Source: Anaeramoeba flamelloides (Eukaryota > Metamonada > Anaeramoebidae). From it: a stretch of DNA of 64,000 bases. The notes under the pieces are model-generated. The model did not search any database, was not told the DNA's origin, and saw nothing but the letters and a program-made list of their open reading frames with translations. A program made the position numbers and the translations under genes. Shown one piece after another: positions 12,501 through 21,904 of the stretch (position 1 is the first letter of the stretch; every line of letters begins with the position of its first letter). Location: positions 4,171,001 to 4,235,000 of the forward strand of contig JANTQA010000008.1 in the NCBI GenBank assembly GCA_027625915.1, read 5' to 3'.

Positions 12501-13319
12501 AATCAAAAATCAACGAATAATGTTGTTAAACAACAATGGAAAATTAACAAAGTCCATACCAAACCCCCCCCAAATCTAAAATCACATCAAACAGGTAAGA
12601 ATTCGATTCAAACGGAAACAAAAAGTGTAGTTACTAGAGGGAGAGGTGGAAGAGGCACAATAAGAGGAAGAGGTGCTGTAAAAGGAAGAGGTACAGTAAA
12701 CGGTAGGAGCGCAGTAAGAGGAAGGGGTACAATAATAGGAAGGGGTACAGAAAGAGGAAGAGGTATTAATATGGTCAAATCATTTCCAAAGCCAATACAG
12801 AATTTTAATAGAGAAAAATCAAAAACTTTACAAAAAAATCAAAAAGCTGGATGGGTAAAAAGAACAGAGACTACCAAAAATCAAAACAACCAAGCAAAAA
12901 ATATAAAAAATGAAGAAGAATTTGGAACGGTTTCTGATATGCGTTTAAAATTTCAAAATAATAACACTCAAAATACAACAAAACAAAAAATACAAAGAGG
13001 AAACAGTTTTAATCAAGGCATCACAAATTCTCAAACCCAAAATCAAAAAAAAACACCAACAAGAGACGGTTTTAAAGTAAATAGAAATAATTCATTTACT
13101 CAGCCCAATAGGAATTTTTTTAAAAAAAAAGGTGATCAAAGTTGTAATGTCGGTAATAGATGGGGGAAAAAACAAACACCTCCAAATAGAGGTGGACGAG
13201 GAACAGGGAAGGAACCATTCACAAAATATCTAACAAGTGTGAATAATCCTAGAGAGTCAAATCATAGAAATATAGCACTTACAAATAATCCAAGAAAGAA
13301 GCAAGGGTTTTATAATTAA
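9516..13319 (+). CDS. Triple-SH3 adaptor with RGG-rich disordered tail
   Basis: A single-exon 1,267-residue protein, starting at tandem ATGs. Three SH3 domains occupy about residues 20-75, 160-218 and 288-346. Domains 1 and 3 keep the ligand-binding Trp pair (ESGWWQGET). Domain 2 starts with ALCDYYG but lacks the Trp pair, so it may not bind proline peptides. Residues about 368-512 are an Asn/Glu/Tyr repeat (NENEYNEN units). Two class II SH3 ligands, PKLPKR (about 528) and PKIPQR (about 586), lie inside the protein and could be bound in cis. Residues about 620-990 hold three to four diverged 120-residue repeats with NPWRxxLRKTKITPK and QPISSRG. Residues about 1038-1085 are an RGRG block, typical of RNA-binding or condensate-forming tails. 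The likely role is a cytoplasmic scaffold; binding partners are unknown. Confidence 0.88.
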   Translation: MMEYEEDEYTIFIEDHEGDPKCYGLQPYTKQKNTELSFDEGELIFITGKNESGWWQGETVNDFGIFHVSMVKLAEEEESTTNLDYLSDISGINFTKENVVPINLPNKNNNNNKNKNNGFTEIKSVEENMKAKKPKKERVEVLEKMEDEYLGDEDYDHEGDQRARALCDYYGEKENDIFFKKGEIIYVYGNSGEGKVQAENSQKFFGDVPVSFLEFVDDNGSVTENPFEEQKPIIDFSEEVSMGYIPVRRDLSKRQDIISNSNVNNYQDSQQQVEEEYPYDPDEDHEDDIKAIALCDYTAKKQGELSFKKGQIIYITGTNESGWWQGETRDFYIGNLDSTMIEIIDQENEKENSLSEISGIEKTFGLSDKKNENEFKENEYNEYNENNEQNEYNENENHENEFDENEYNENEYNENGSYEYNEENEFNENENHENEFNETEYNENEYNENGFKEYNEEKEFNENDYNENKFNENEYNEENEYNGNVKNENESNGEKEQKENIENENENQQGSNNQNNNNDEKENGGFLPPKLPKRNNINGSDKDENSSTVKRTNTPTLLLRKTRNFKTNNNNSTTFGNINNLNSKMLPKIPQRGGWSQKKTVNQKINNIISENKNKNENESFETQTNPWRDPLRKTKITPKTNDKLKTNNSPNIPNKDIEKVNKKNQKFQNNQKSTQPISSRGRGVQKGWISKTPTKTKPSTPNSSKMQPKTYNFRGGWPQKNKLNNKITNVKHENENKNEKGFSETQTNPWRNTLRKTKITPKIYTTPKTNIQPKTNIQPKPNHTQNTKYTSKYNNTHNANNQPKSNNSSNIPNRDHGKGKIKNQNFQKNQKSAQSISSRGCLTRSNTINNKNSLINNNKPNKENESSEAKINPWRNTLRKTKITPKTNDKLKTNNSPKIPKHDIEKVSKKNQKFQKNQKSTQPISSRGRGVQKGWISKTPTKTKTTTPSSSKIQPKIPNHDLGKGKTKNQNFPTNQKSTQPISSRGGWPQRKNLNQKSTNNVVKQQWKINKVHTKPPPNLKSHQTGKNSIQTETKSVVTRGRGGRGTIRGRGAVKGRGTVNGRSAVRGRGTIIGRGTERGRGINMVKSFPKPIQNFNREKSKTLQKNQKAGWVKRTETTKNQNNQAKNIKNEEEFGTVSDMRLKFQNNNTQNTTKQKIQRGNSFNQGITNSQTQNQKKTPTRDGFKVNRNNSFTQPNRNFFKKKGDQSCNVGNRWGKKQTPPNRGGRGTGKEPFTKYLTSVNNPRESNHRNIALTNNPRKKQGFYN
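10620..11050 (+). repeat. In-frame Asn/Glu-rich minisatellite
   Basis: Degenerate tandem units based on AATGAAAATGAATAT encode N-E-N-E-Y/F repeats inside the SH3 adaptor. The reverse strand is also open here, which reflects codon bias only. Confidence 0.9.
11393..12349 (+). repeat. Coding tandem repeat of about 370 bp (three units)
   Basis: Units begin at about 11393, 11760 and 12133 at the sequence encoding NPWR. The first and third are nearly identical over about 215 bp (11393-11608 versus 12133-12349), while the middle one has diverged. This points to recent duplication or gene conversion between units 1 and 3. Confidence 0.8.
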
Positions 13320-13689
13320 ATAATTCTAAATAATTTATTTTTATTAAATTAAAAATTAAATCTTTTCTGAAAAAATAAATATGAGTATTCCAAATTTTAA
13401 TTTTAGTTTATCTTTTAATTTTTATTGTTGTAAGATTAAATATTGCTCTGAATAATTAAATTTTAAAAATCAGGACAAAAAAGTTTTCAAGGTTATCTAC
13501 CAAACAGTTAAAAATACTTCAATTGTCCCCTTTTCAACACCAGATCAAAAAAAAAATAATTTTTTTATTTCACACTTTTTTCAAATAGCTTTATTCCTTT
13601 AATGTTTAACTAGATATTTAACAAATTTAAAGAATTTCAAGTAAATGGAAAGTTTAAAAATTGGATTTTTATTGTTAATTTTAGTAATA

Positions 13690-14060
13690 ACCCCTTTTTC
13701 ACTCAAAGTAGTCAAGCTAAAAATGAAAAATTCAATTTTTTTAATGAACCAACCAAACTAAGATAATTTAAAATACAAGAAACAATAATCTTCAAAATTA
13801 GAGTCCTTATTCTGAAAAGAAATAACTCAAAAATATTCAACAGAGGAAATAAAATTTGGTCACTTTCATTGGAACGTTGATGTAGCATTTCTCAACTTTT
13901 TTTGGGAAATTAAAATTTTTACAATGTGATTTTTTAATATTCGATGTATTTATTTTTAAAAAAAATCATATTTTCTCAATTTTCTGAATTTTAATTTGAG
14001 GCTTCAAAGGATTTTTTTTTTTCATATTTAGTTTTTAAAAAATTGAAAAGAAAAAAGAAA
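13690..14060 (+). repeat. Dispersed repeat F, copy A
   Basis: Begins with a block like TTTCACTCAAAG followed by AAAAATGAAAAATTCA, and is colinear with 39480-40030 and 44595-44880. An inverted copy lies at 51040-51462. All copies are diverged and non-coding. Confidence 0.6.
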
Positions 14061-14119
14061 AAGTAAAAATAAAAAAATACAAAAACACTAATAAACAAAT
14101 GCCATTATACACATAGATG

Positions 14120-14320
<201 letters not shown>

Positions 14321-14948
14321 TCTTAGAACCACAAATATACTAATTTCAAAACAAAATAGTTAATTTGGTTGTTATCAGAGGATTAGAAGATATAAATTTA
14401 TAAACAATTATCTTAAAAAGAAAATTTTATAATTAAAAATTATATAGTTACCAACAATAAAAAAATAACTTTAAAAAAAAATTTTAACATTTGAAAATTT
14501 TTTCTTGATTATTGTGATTTTATTATTTTTTCCAGCCAAATTTTGTCAATTTTTTTTTTTTTTTTTTTTGAAAAGTTTGTCTAGACATCAAAAAACTCTT
14601 AGTTTTAAAATATTTAAACACACCTTACTTTACTGGAATTTTTTAGGTCCCTTTGCAAACCAATATTGCCCAAAATACTTGATTAAATAATTTATTCATT
14701 ATAAAAGATATTTAAACATCACAGAAAAAATTTATTTTATCTATTGATTACTAACCAATGGTAATATATATATATATATATATATATATTTGATTCTAAA
14801 AAATTAATATATATATAAATAATTTTTTAAAAAAAATCAAATTTTTTTTCATTGCAAAATTTTGAAATTTTTTACAACAATATTTTTTTTCAATTTTAAA
14901 TGATTTGGCCAAGAGTTCGAGTCAGATTATTATTTGATTTTTTTTTTT

Positions 14949-15160
14949 AATTTTTACTATTTTTTAATTTTTGATCGTTTAAAATCTAGACATAAAATAA
15001 ACAATATTATTGAATAAGAGACCAAATATCAAATTTTTTTTTACATATTCAAGATGAATTTAGATTGAAAAAATCAAATTTCACAATTTTTTTTAAACAA
15101 ATTTTCACTGATAACAAAATTCTTATTTTTTTTTTTTTGGTTCCAAAGATTATTTTATTA
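14949..15160 (+). repeat. Near-identical 210-bp duplicate, copy 1
   Basis: Starts AATTTTTACTATTTTTTAAT and ends GGTTCCAAAGATTATTTTAT. It matches 21277-21486 almost base for base, while the flanks differ, so the boundaries are sharp. No TIR or ORF is seen, so the mechanism of duplication is unclear. Confidence 0.85.
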
Positions 15161-16275
15161 TCTTTTAATAATGTTTAAAAGTTATAAATATATTTATATT
15201 TAAAACTTTATAGCTAATTAATTTATCTATTAAAAAGGGTTTTACTTGTTTAATTCCAATGTCAAAAATAGAATTGAGATTTTTATAATTTTTTTTTTGT
15301 TTGTTCATATATTTTCTATTAGTCAAACAAAATTTTTTGACGATTATTCATATTAAACTTTTAATTTTGTCATAAAGAAAGGAATTTCATTTTTCTCTTG
15401 ATTTAATATTTATTAAAAATTTATCTAAAAAATTTTAATTTCTGAGTAATATATTTTATTTTTTTTTATCATAAAATTAACAACTTTATTTGATTTTTTT
15501 TTTATTAATAAACCAATGTGTTGAGTTTTGAATTACTATTATGGTAATAAATTTTCTTATTAGGAAAATTAAAAATAAAAATAAAAATCTTTCAATATAA
15601 TGTAAAAATGAATAATTATTGTTTTTTAAAAAAATAAATAAAAAATACAATAACTTAACAAAACCAACTAAGAACTATTTTGGGTTTTTTATTATAATCC
15701 AATTCAGGATTGGAGATAAATAAGAAAATTAATATATCCAAATCAATATCATTTTAAATCAATTATTTTAAAATTGATGATTTTTCGGTTAATCTGGTGG
15801 ACGCTTTAAGAGGTATATTTATATCTTCTAGTAGTTGTGTCTCCCATATCTAGTTGACAAATCATAATAATAAGTCTACATTCAAAAAAAAAAAATAATT
15901 GGAAAAAATTACAAATTAAACAAAAGTAATTTTTGGAAGTTTTCTAAAATGTTTAAAATTAACGTACAAAAAAAAGCAAAGTTAATTTGTTGAATCTTTT
16001 AAAGATAAATATGTTAACTTTTTTGAGTGTATTTTTTTAACTTGACTTGACTTTAACAAATTGAAAGTATTCCGTTTAGTGAATAATTAACTTCTTTTGA
16101 TGATAACTAATTAATTACAAAAAATTAATTATTTTTTTTTATAGTCTTGAATATTTGATATAAACGTATATACATTGTTCGGCTTTAAATTGGTTTTACT
16201 GGTGATATTTTTAATTAATGAAAATAGTTCAAAAAATTTTTTTATTTTTTTTTATTTTAATAATTTCAAAAAATA

Positions 16276-16475
16276 TACCGTCAATTTCACTTTGAAGACA
16301 CAAAATTTCAACAAAATTTAACACAAAAAAAAAAAATCCAAATTACACTCAAAATTCTGATTTTTATAAAATAATTTGGGGAAAAAAAATTCTAAAAAAT
16401 GTACTTTCAATCTGTAATTTTTTTATACCTTAAATTTCCTTGAAAGTTCGTGCATTAAAAGTGGAACTTACTATA
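16276..16475. mobile_element. TA-type foldback MITE (family 'CAGTTCCAC'), copy 2
   Basis: A 200-bp element with TA at both ends and arms CGTCAATTTCACTTT and AAAGTGGAACTTAC. It has the same internal blocks (AAATTTAACACAAAA, ACCTTAAATTT) as the copies at 0.8, 44.9 and 45.6 kb. Confidence 0.75.
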
Positions 16476-17301
16476 TATTCTTTGTGGAACCGAATGTTAT
16501 TTTATTTAAACGATAAAAATTACAATTTTCAACATTTTTTGCCAAAAAAATTACAAATTAATTTTTTAATACCTTCTTAATTCTTTTTTTAGAGTTTATT
16601 TCAATATACCAGTTTCTTTTTTAGATTCTGTTAACAGTCTATTGATATGTTTCTATGGATTTTCAGGGGTTCAATATTTTTTTTCAATGTTAATTATTAA
16701 TTTTGGGTTGGGGTTCAAGCTACAGGAATTTATGCCACTGTGTATAAATCATTAACTATTGTAGTTTTTTTAAAAAAAAAAACATGGCAATTAACTTTAC
16801 ATCAAAAAAGACTTCAAAAAGAGGTAACGAAATTCAAAAAACAAAAAGAAAAAATATTCCGGTACAAATTTTAATCCAAATATTATTTTTTTTATTTTTT
16901 TTTTTCGAAAAAGATAAAAAATTAAACCTTTTTGAGTTTTTGATTGAAACAAAATAATTCTTGTTTTAGCTGAATTAATTGTTTGGTTGAGGATTGTTTA
17001 AAAAAGTAAAAATAAAAACACAGTGAAAACAAGAATGAAGTGAAAAATTTATTCATAATAAAGATCGATCAAAATAGAAAGTTGAACTAATAAAAAATAT
17101 ACAGAACTAAAAATTTCAATTTTATTATCAAGTTTATTTATCTAACAATCACACATGGAAAGAAATTTGACAATTATTATTTTCACTGTTTGCAAAGACA
17201 GTTATGTAATATTAGTTATGAAAAAAAGTATTTATCAAAAAAGAAAAGAATAAGAAGAAGAAAAGAAAGGAAAAGAAGATGATAAGAGAAGAGAAATTAG
17301 C

Positions 17302-17808
17302 CTAATCGGTTTTATTAAAGCTTAAGTTTGACTTTTTTCTTTTAAAAGGTATTGGTTGTTTAAATCTGTATGAATTTTGTTTGAGTTGAAAACTTTTGTT
17401 TTCGTGGCTAAGGTTATTTTGAGTTTTGATCACATTCTCGCTTTGTTTTTTTTTTTGCTTTTTCTTTTTCTTCTCATTTTCCTTTTTAATAAACCAATCA
17501 GCTGAATCAAAAGTCTTATTTTTCTTTTTGAAATATGATTATTTAATTCCAGAGTATAAAGTGTGGTAAACCATAAAAGGGGTTGAGGAATTAGTTAATA
17601 AGAAATATATTGATCTAAAAAAGACTTTTATAATAAAATAAAAAAAAAAATTTCTTACTTGTGATCCTAAAGAAACAAGATATTTAGCAATATTTTCACC
17701 TTTTAATTTATAAAATTCATCTTTGAATAGGTTTTTCTTGTCAACCTTGTTATCTTTTAATGAAGAAGTACTTTCTGTCATTTGGTTTTCTTGTTTAAGA
17801 TGACTCAT
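17302..17808 (-). CDS. ENSA: Endosulfine/ARPP19/Igo-family PP2A-B55 inhibitor
   Basis: Two exons: 17808-17659 (50 codons from an ATG) and 17523-17302 (73 residues plus TAG), joined across a 135-nt intron (donor GTAAGA, acceptor CAAAAAG, phase 0). The 123-residue product is close to the usual 110-125. FYKLKG near residue 32 matches the Igo-type LYKLYG block. The junction yields QKNKTFDSADWF, matching the FDSGDY motif whose Ser is phosphorylated by Greatwall/MASTL so that the protein inhibits PP2A-B55; here it is Ser57 in FDSADW. The C-terminus KRKKSNLSF resembles the PKA-site region RKSSLV. The second exon begins after a Lys-rich stretch and is too short to stand out alone. Gly-to-Ala and Tyr-to-Trp changes in the core motif are unusual. 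It lies about 117 bp downstream of the PEX11-like gene, same strand. Confidence 0.78.
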
Positions 17809-17925
17809 TTTTGATGAGAATTAAAACAAACAGATATTTAACAAAAATGATTTTTTCAAAATCAAATTTTAGTAAAAAAGAATATGATCAGTCAAAACCA
17901 CAAAATTTTAAATAAGGGGTATTTC

Positions 17926-18516
17926 TTAATTAAAGTTCACATTTGTTTGTTTTTTGAAAAGTATAGAGAATAGTTCCAAATATAAATTAATTTCTTTTTC
18001 TCTTGCATAGTCAAAAATCCAAACAATTGAAATTATATTTTTTAAGAGATAATTTATTTTTGTTATTAGAATTAACAAGTAATGGAGATCAGGTTTTTTC
18101 GGTTTATTGCTTGACATTTTACCGAGAGTAAAATATTTCAAGTTAAAAATTTCTTTTGAAAGCGTTTGGTTTTCGAAAAGGGAAACACTCTTTATTTTAA
18201 GAAATGGACCTGAAAATAAAATCAATTGGTTGAGATTCAATACAGTATAAATCCTTGGTAAAAAAAATTGATTTTTAAAGGGTTAAATTTCTGATTGAGT
18301 TCTATGTTTAGAGATTTCATGGGATCTCAGGTGAATTTTTATTGATGACAAAGATTTTTTCTCAATTTGATCAGAAATATTTCCTAATTTCTAATACAAT
18401 AATTGGCCTGATGAAAATTAATTATCTTACCTTCTTCAAGAATAAAACAAAGAAAAATCAGAGAAGACTTTTGAATTATGTTCAGATCTTTCGAGTTTGC
18501 GAACAAAATTTGAGGT
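17926..18516 (-). CDS. PEX11-like peroxisomal membrane protein (partial)
   Basis: Two phased exons are visible: 18516(or earlier)-18431, ending GAAGAAG|GTAAGA, and 18209-17926, starting TTTTCAG|GTCC and ending TAA. The joined sequence shows the order of the PEX11 N-terminal half: an ANSKDLNIIQKSSLIFL helix (compare the family's RDK..R..QY..K.L), then NQTLSKEIFNLKYF (family xxSLxRKxFRLxKF), then a hydrophobic LHYLLILITKINYLL segment and ISIVWIFD, followed by a charged REKEI block. PEX11 proteins remodel and divide peroxisomes. No start codon was found; one or more 5' exons, or an acceptor at CTTCATAG (18518-18517), are needed. The usual C-terminal third with its last membrane segment is also missing, so a further exon or a truncated gene is possible. 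The assignment rests on motif order only. Confidence 0.45.
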
Positions 18517-18727
18517 CTATGAAGAGTTTTGTAAGTTTGTTTCAAATCACATTTTTAACAAAAATAAATCACAATAGAAAATAAATCCAAGATTGAAAAA
18601 TAGAAAATAAAGTTATTATGAATAAAAAAAGGTATCAAAACTAACAACAAAACTGTTGAAAAACTCTAATTTTCTTCTTTTGAGGACTATATTAAAAAAT
18701 TTTGACAAATTTTATTAAATTCATTTG

Positions 18728-18903
18728 TTGACTAGTATTTGAATTATAAACAGGAAAAACTTTCACTGCCTTTTTTTATTGCTTTTTCAAATAAGTTTTT
18801 AAATTACACCCTACTTCTTTGAGTACTCGATTTATAAAAGGAAAAAAAATAGAAAAATGAAGTGAAAAATTTTTTTCCATTGATAATTCAAATGCTAGTA
18901 ACT
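18728..18903. mobile_element. Short MITE family 'TACTAGTATT', copy 1
   Basis: About 176 bp with imperfect 40-bp TIRs of the type TACTAGTATTTGAATTCTAA followed by GGAAAAA and TTTCACT. A second copy lies at 48105-48280. Non-coding; ends are accurate to a few bases. Confidence 0.65.
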
Positions 18904-19449
18904 AGATCCAAAATCTGAAAATCATTAAAGTAAAGTCTTTACTGAAATCTCATTAATAAGAAGATTTTTATATGATTTTTTAATTCTTTTATTAATTTTC
19001 TAAAGTTGTTCATATTTTTTAAAAATACTGTTATTTTCCAATTAATAAATGAAAATTTTTATTTTAAGTTCCAAAATGAAGATTAATTATTACTTCTACA
19101 ATCAAATTAAAAGAGAAAAAATTTTATCTTAGAGTTAATAAAGGAAGTTTAAATTAAATGTCTAAAAATATCCTTTCTAAAAGATGTTCTAAAGATCTTT
19201 TAGTTTTCTTTCGGCTTTATAACTAGAAAAATATTTTGGAATATGAACTCAAAATTTTCATTAGTCAATTGGAAAATGATAGTAAAATAAAATCTTGTTG
19301 AGATCTCTAATTTTTTTTTTTTTTTATAATTTATGTGTCGGTTTATGAGATGGATGAGTTAGCCTCATTTATTCAATTTATTAATGTGAGTCTCTTTTTT
19401 TGGAATCCAAACACCATATATTTCCAATATACAATCTAAAAAAAAGTAA

Positions 19450-19887
19450 CCATTTTGGAAAAAAAGTGAAAAACATTTTTTAATTAGAAACATTAATAGA
19501 ACCTGAAAACTAAAAGTAAGATCAATAAAAATAATTAAGTTAAGGAACCAATTAACTTCAAATAATAATCCATTATATTATTTTCAATTGAACCAACAAA
19601 CACACTTTAAATCAACTTTCTTATCAAAATCCAAGGTGTGGTTTTCGAGATCTCAAAAATAGTCAATTTTTTGAACAAATTTTTTATATCTTCGATTAAT
19701 CAAATAAAAACCCCATACCAAAAGATAGTATTAAAAAAAATTGTTATTGTGCTGAATACTTCATTTTGTCTTTATTTATTTATTGTTTTTTTAATTGATC
19801 TTACTTTGAATTTTCAGTAATGTTCATGTTCCCAATTAAAAACAGATGTTGAACTTTTTTTCCTGTTTCACTTTTTTTCCACAATGC
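19450..19887. mobile_element. Harbinger-like MITE with TAA target duplication, copy 1
   Basis: A 438-bp element flanked by TAA (19447-19449 and 19888-19890). TIRs begin C-C-A-T-T-T-TGGAAAAAAAGTG and extend about 85 bp. The related repeat at 26.5 kb reads AAAGTAACCTATTATTT without the element, which gives an empty site. A second copy is at 57672-58111. A 3-bp TAA duplication fits PIF/Harbinger Tourist-type MITEs. Confidence 0.8.
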
Positions 19888-20348
19888 TAAGCTATTATTT
19901 TTATCACAATTAAGTTAATTCTTGAAAATATTGAAATATATATTTTTTCCTTTTGAGTCCGAAAGTCTTGATTTTGAGAGAAAATTTTATATTTTATTAA
20001 TTTTTTTAATTATTAAGATTTCAATTTCAATATCAATAAACAAAACTAAGTTTGGTATATATGTTATTTAATAAATCTAACTTTGATCAGATTATAATAA
20101 AAATTTGTACAAAATTCAATTTAGATCTAATAAGCAAACATTTTATTATTCTATAAAGTTTTAAAAAAGTCATTTTCTAAATTACACAAAGGAACAAAAT
20201 GACAAAATATTTTGGAATTTGCAAAATTTTATTTCTTCAAAATAGTCGGTTTTATTCACAAGAATTGCTCGAATAATTTAAATGATTTTTTTCAAAAAAT
20301 ATTGATTGCTTATTTTTAGAATAGTTTTTTGGTGAATGTGTAGCACAG

Positions 20349-20732
20349 ATGATCAAGGGTTCAGTTGATCTTCAAGTTTACTTTGTTGATGAAATTGAAA
20401 TAAAGTTATATAATTTTAGATTTGAAAAAGTAAAACGATATAGATATAATATGTGGTCTAACATAAATATAAGGGGAATTGAAAACCATCAAAAAAAAAG
20501 TGATTTTTTCAATTTTGGATTTGTCATGCTAGTGAATTCCTTATTATCTTTACAAAAATTTAATTTGAAAAAAACAAATTTCATTTATGAGAAAGAGACG
20601 ATTTTTGAAAAAAATTTGGTAAATTGTTTGAAAATTATAATAAGTAAAACTATCCTTATGAAAATGTTCTTCATATTTTTCAATATGTTGAATAAAACAT
20701 TTTTTTTTAATAATCCAAAAGTATTTTATTAA
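20349..20732 (+). other. Unrecognised 127-codon frame inside repeat H
   Basis: Starts ATG ATC AAG GGT and runs 127 codons. The first 25 residues look protein-like, but the remainder is rich in Phe, Asn and Lys, as expected by chance in AT-rich DNA. The matching part of the second repeat H copy (26.9-27.1 kb) does not keep the frame. I recognise no domain. Confidence 0.2.
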
Positions 20733-21276
20733 AAATAAAGAAAGATAATTCAATATTAAATATTTATTAAAATAAAGTATAATTTAGTGTTGTAAGGATT
20801 TATATGTTCCCAATGATATTAAAAAAAAAATTATAATCTCGGATATAAATAATTAAATGATCCCTTTATTCTTTATCACATAGGAAAAAAAATTTATCTC
20901 GTTAAACAATATTTTCTTTAATAGGTTTCTGAATAGAATATAATTTTTTCGAACTTCACGAAAACAAAATTTGTATTGAAAAAAATTTTTTAAATGATAT
21001 AATAAAGTTTTTTGCACACTTTGCGTAAAATTTTATTACTTTAATCTTTGTTATTTTGTTATTACTAATAATTGTTTTCAAATAAAAAAAAATTGGAGAA
21101 GTAACTAATTAATTTTAAGTGTATACACATATTCTTACATGTGATGATAATAAAGAAAAACTTGTATCATTTACTCCAATAAAATATAAAGCCCATGGGG
21201 GGTGAAGATGAGTGTTTTGTGTGGTAAAGTAGTGTGTCAGAGAGTACAAATGGCATTTTTGGTTTTTTTTTTTTTG

Positions 21277-21486
21277 AATTTTTACTATTTTTTAATTTTT
21301 GATCGTTTAAAATCTAGACATAAAATAAACAATATTATTGAATAAGAGACCAAATATCAAAATTTTTTTTACATATTCAAGATGAATTTAGATTGAAAAA
21401 ATCAAATTTCACAATTTTTTTTAAACAAATTTTCAGTGATAACAAAATTCTTATTTTTTTTTTTGGTTCCAAAGATTATTTTATTA
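21277..21486 (+). repeat. Near-identical 210-bp duplicate, copy 2
   Basis: Matches 14949-15160 with only a few differences (homopolymer length, one CACTG/CAGTG change). Lies within repeat H. Confidence 0.85.
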
Positions 21487-21780
21487 ACTTTGAAAAATAT
21501 TACTTAAAAGAAATTATTTTTGATTATTTTAAATTTAGAGCTGATTGCCTTATCCATTAAAAAAAGTTTAGATTAATTGCATTCCTTTATATATTAAATG
21601 AACATTTTATAAACTTAATTTCAAAATTTTCCACATAGCTATAACTAACCAAACAATCACAATAATACAGTTTCCTAAAAATTGGAAATAATTTTGATAT
21701 TTGTAAAATATGAAAATCATAATTATAATTTTTGATTTTTTGTTTTAATATTCATTTTTTGAATTACGTAACCTATATCA

Positions 21781-21904
21781 ATCGATCAATGGTTAGATAC
21801 CCTTGGCTAATTTTTTTGAAAAATTGATTTTAGGTTAAAGTTTAGTAGTTCAAAATAGAAAATCTCAAATAAAATTAGCAAATTGTATCTAACCATTGAT
21901 CGAT
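21781..21904. mobile_element. 124-bp foldback element
   Basis: ATCGATCAATGGTTAGATAC at the left end is repeated as its reverse complement, GTATCTAACCATTGATCGAT, at the right end. About 80 bp of AT-rich sequence separates the arms. It is probably a tiny MITE inserted in repeat H. Confidence 0.7.

Noticed and set aside
14900-14945. GAGTTCGAGTC, resembling a tRNA B box
   Set aside because: No A box or foldable cloverleaf around it; other GGTTCGA-like sites in the window fail in the same way, so no tRNA gene is called.
16690-16760. Stretch reading ATGIYATVYKS, like a protein kinase glycine loop
   Set aside because: Only about 20 codons, no neighbouring kinase motifs on either strand; most likely chance.
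18342-18584. Plus-strand frame ending before a GTAAGT with a pyrimidine-rich acceptor upstream
   Set aside because: The opposite strand gives a phase-consistent exon pair with PEX11-like motif order, which explains the same DNA better.
19638-19820. Frame similar to one at 57863-58051 (both contain EISKIVNFLNKF)
   Set aside because: The similarity is explained by two copies of the same non-coding MITE; the frames end differently and there is no transposase motif.
21189-21225. ATGGGGGGTGAAGATGAG followed by a GTAAAG donor, as if a first exon
   Set aside because: No downstream exon was found; it lies inside repeat H.
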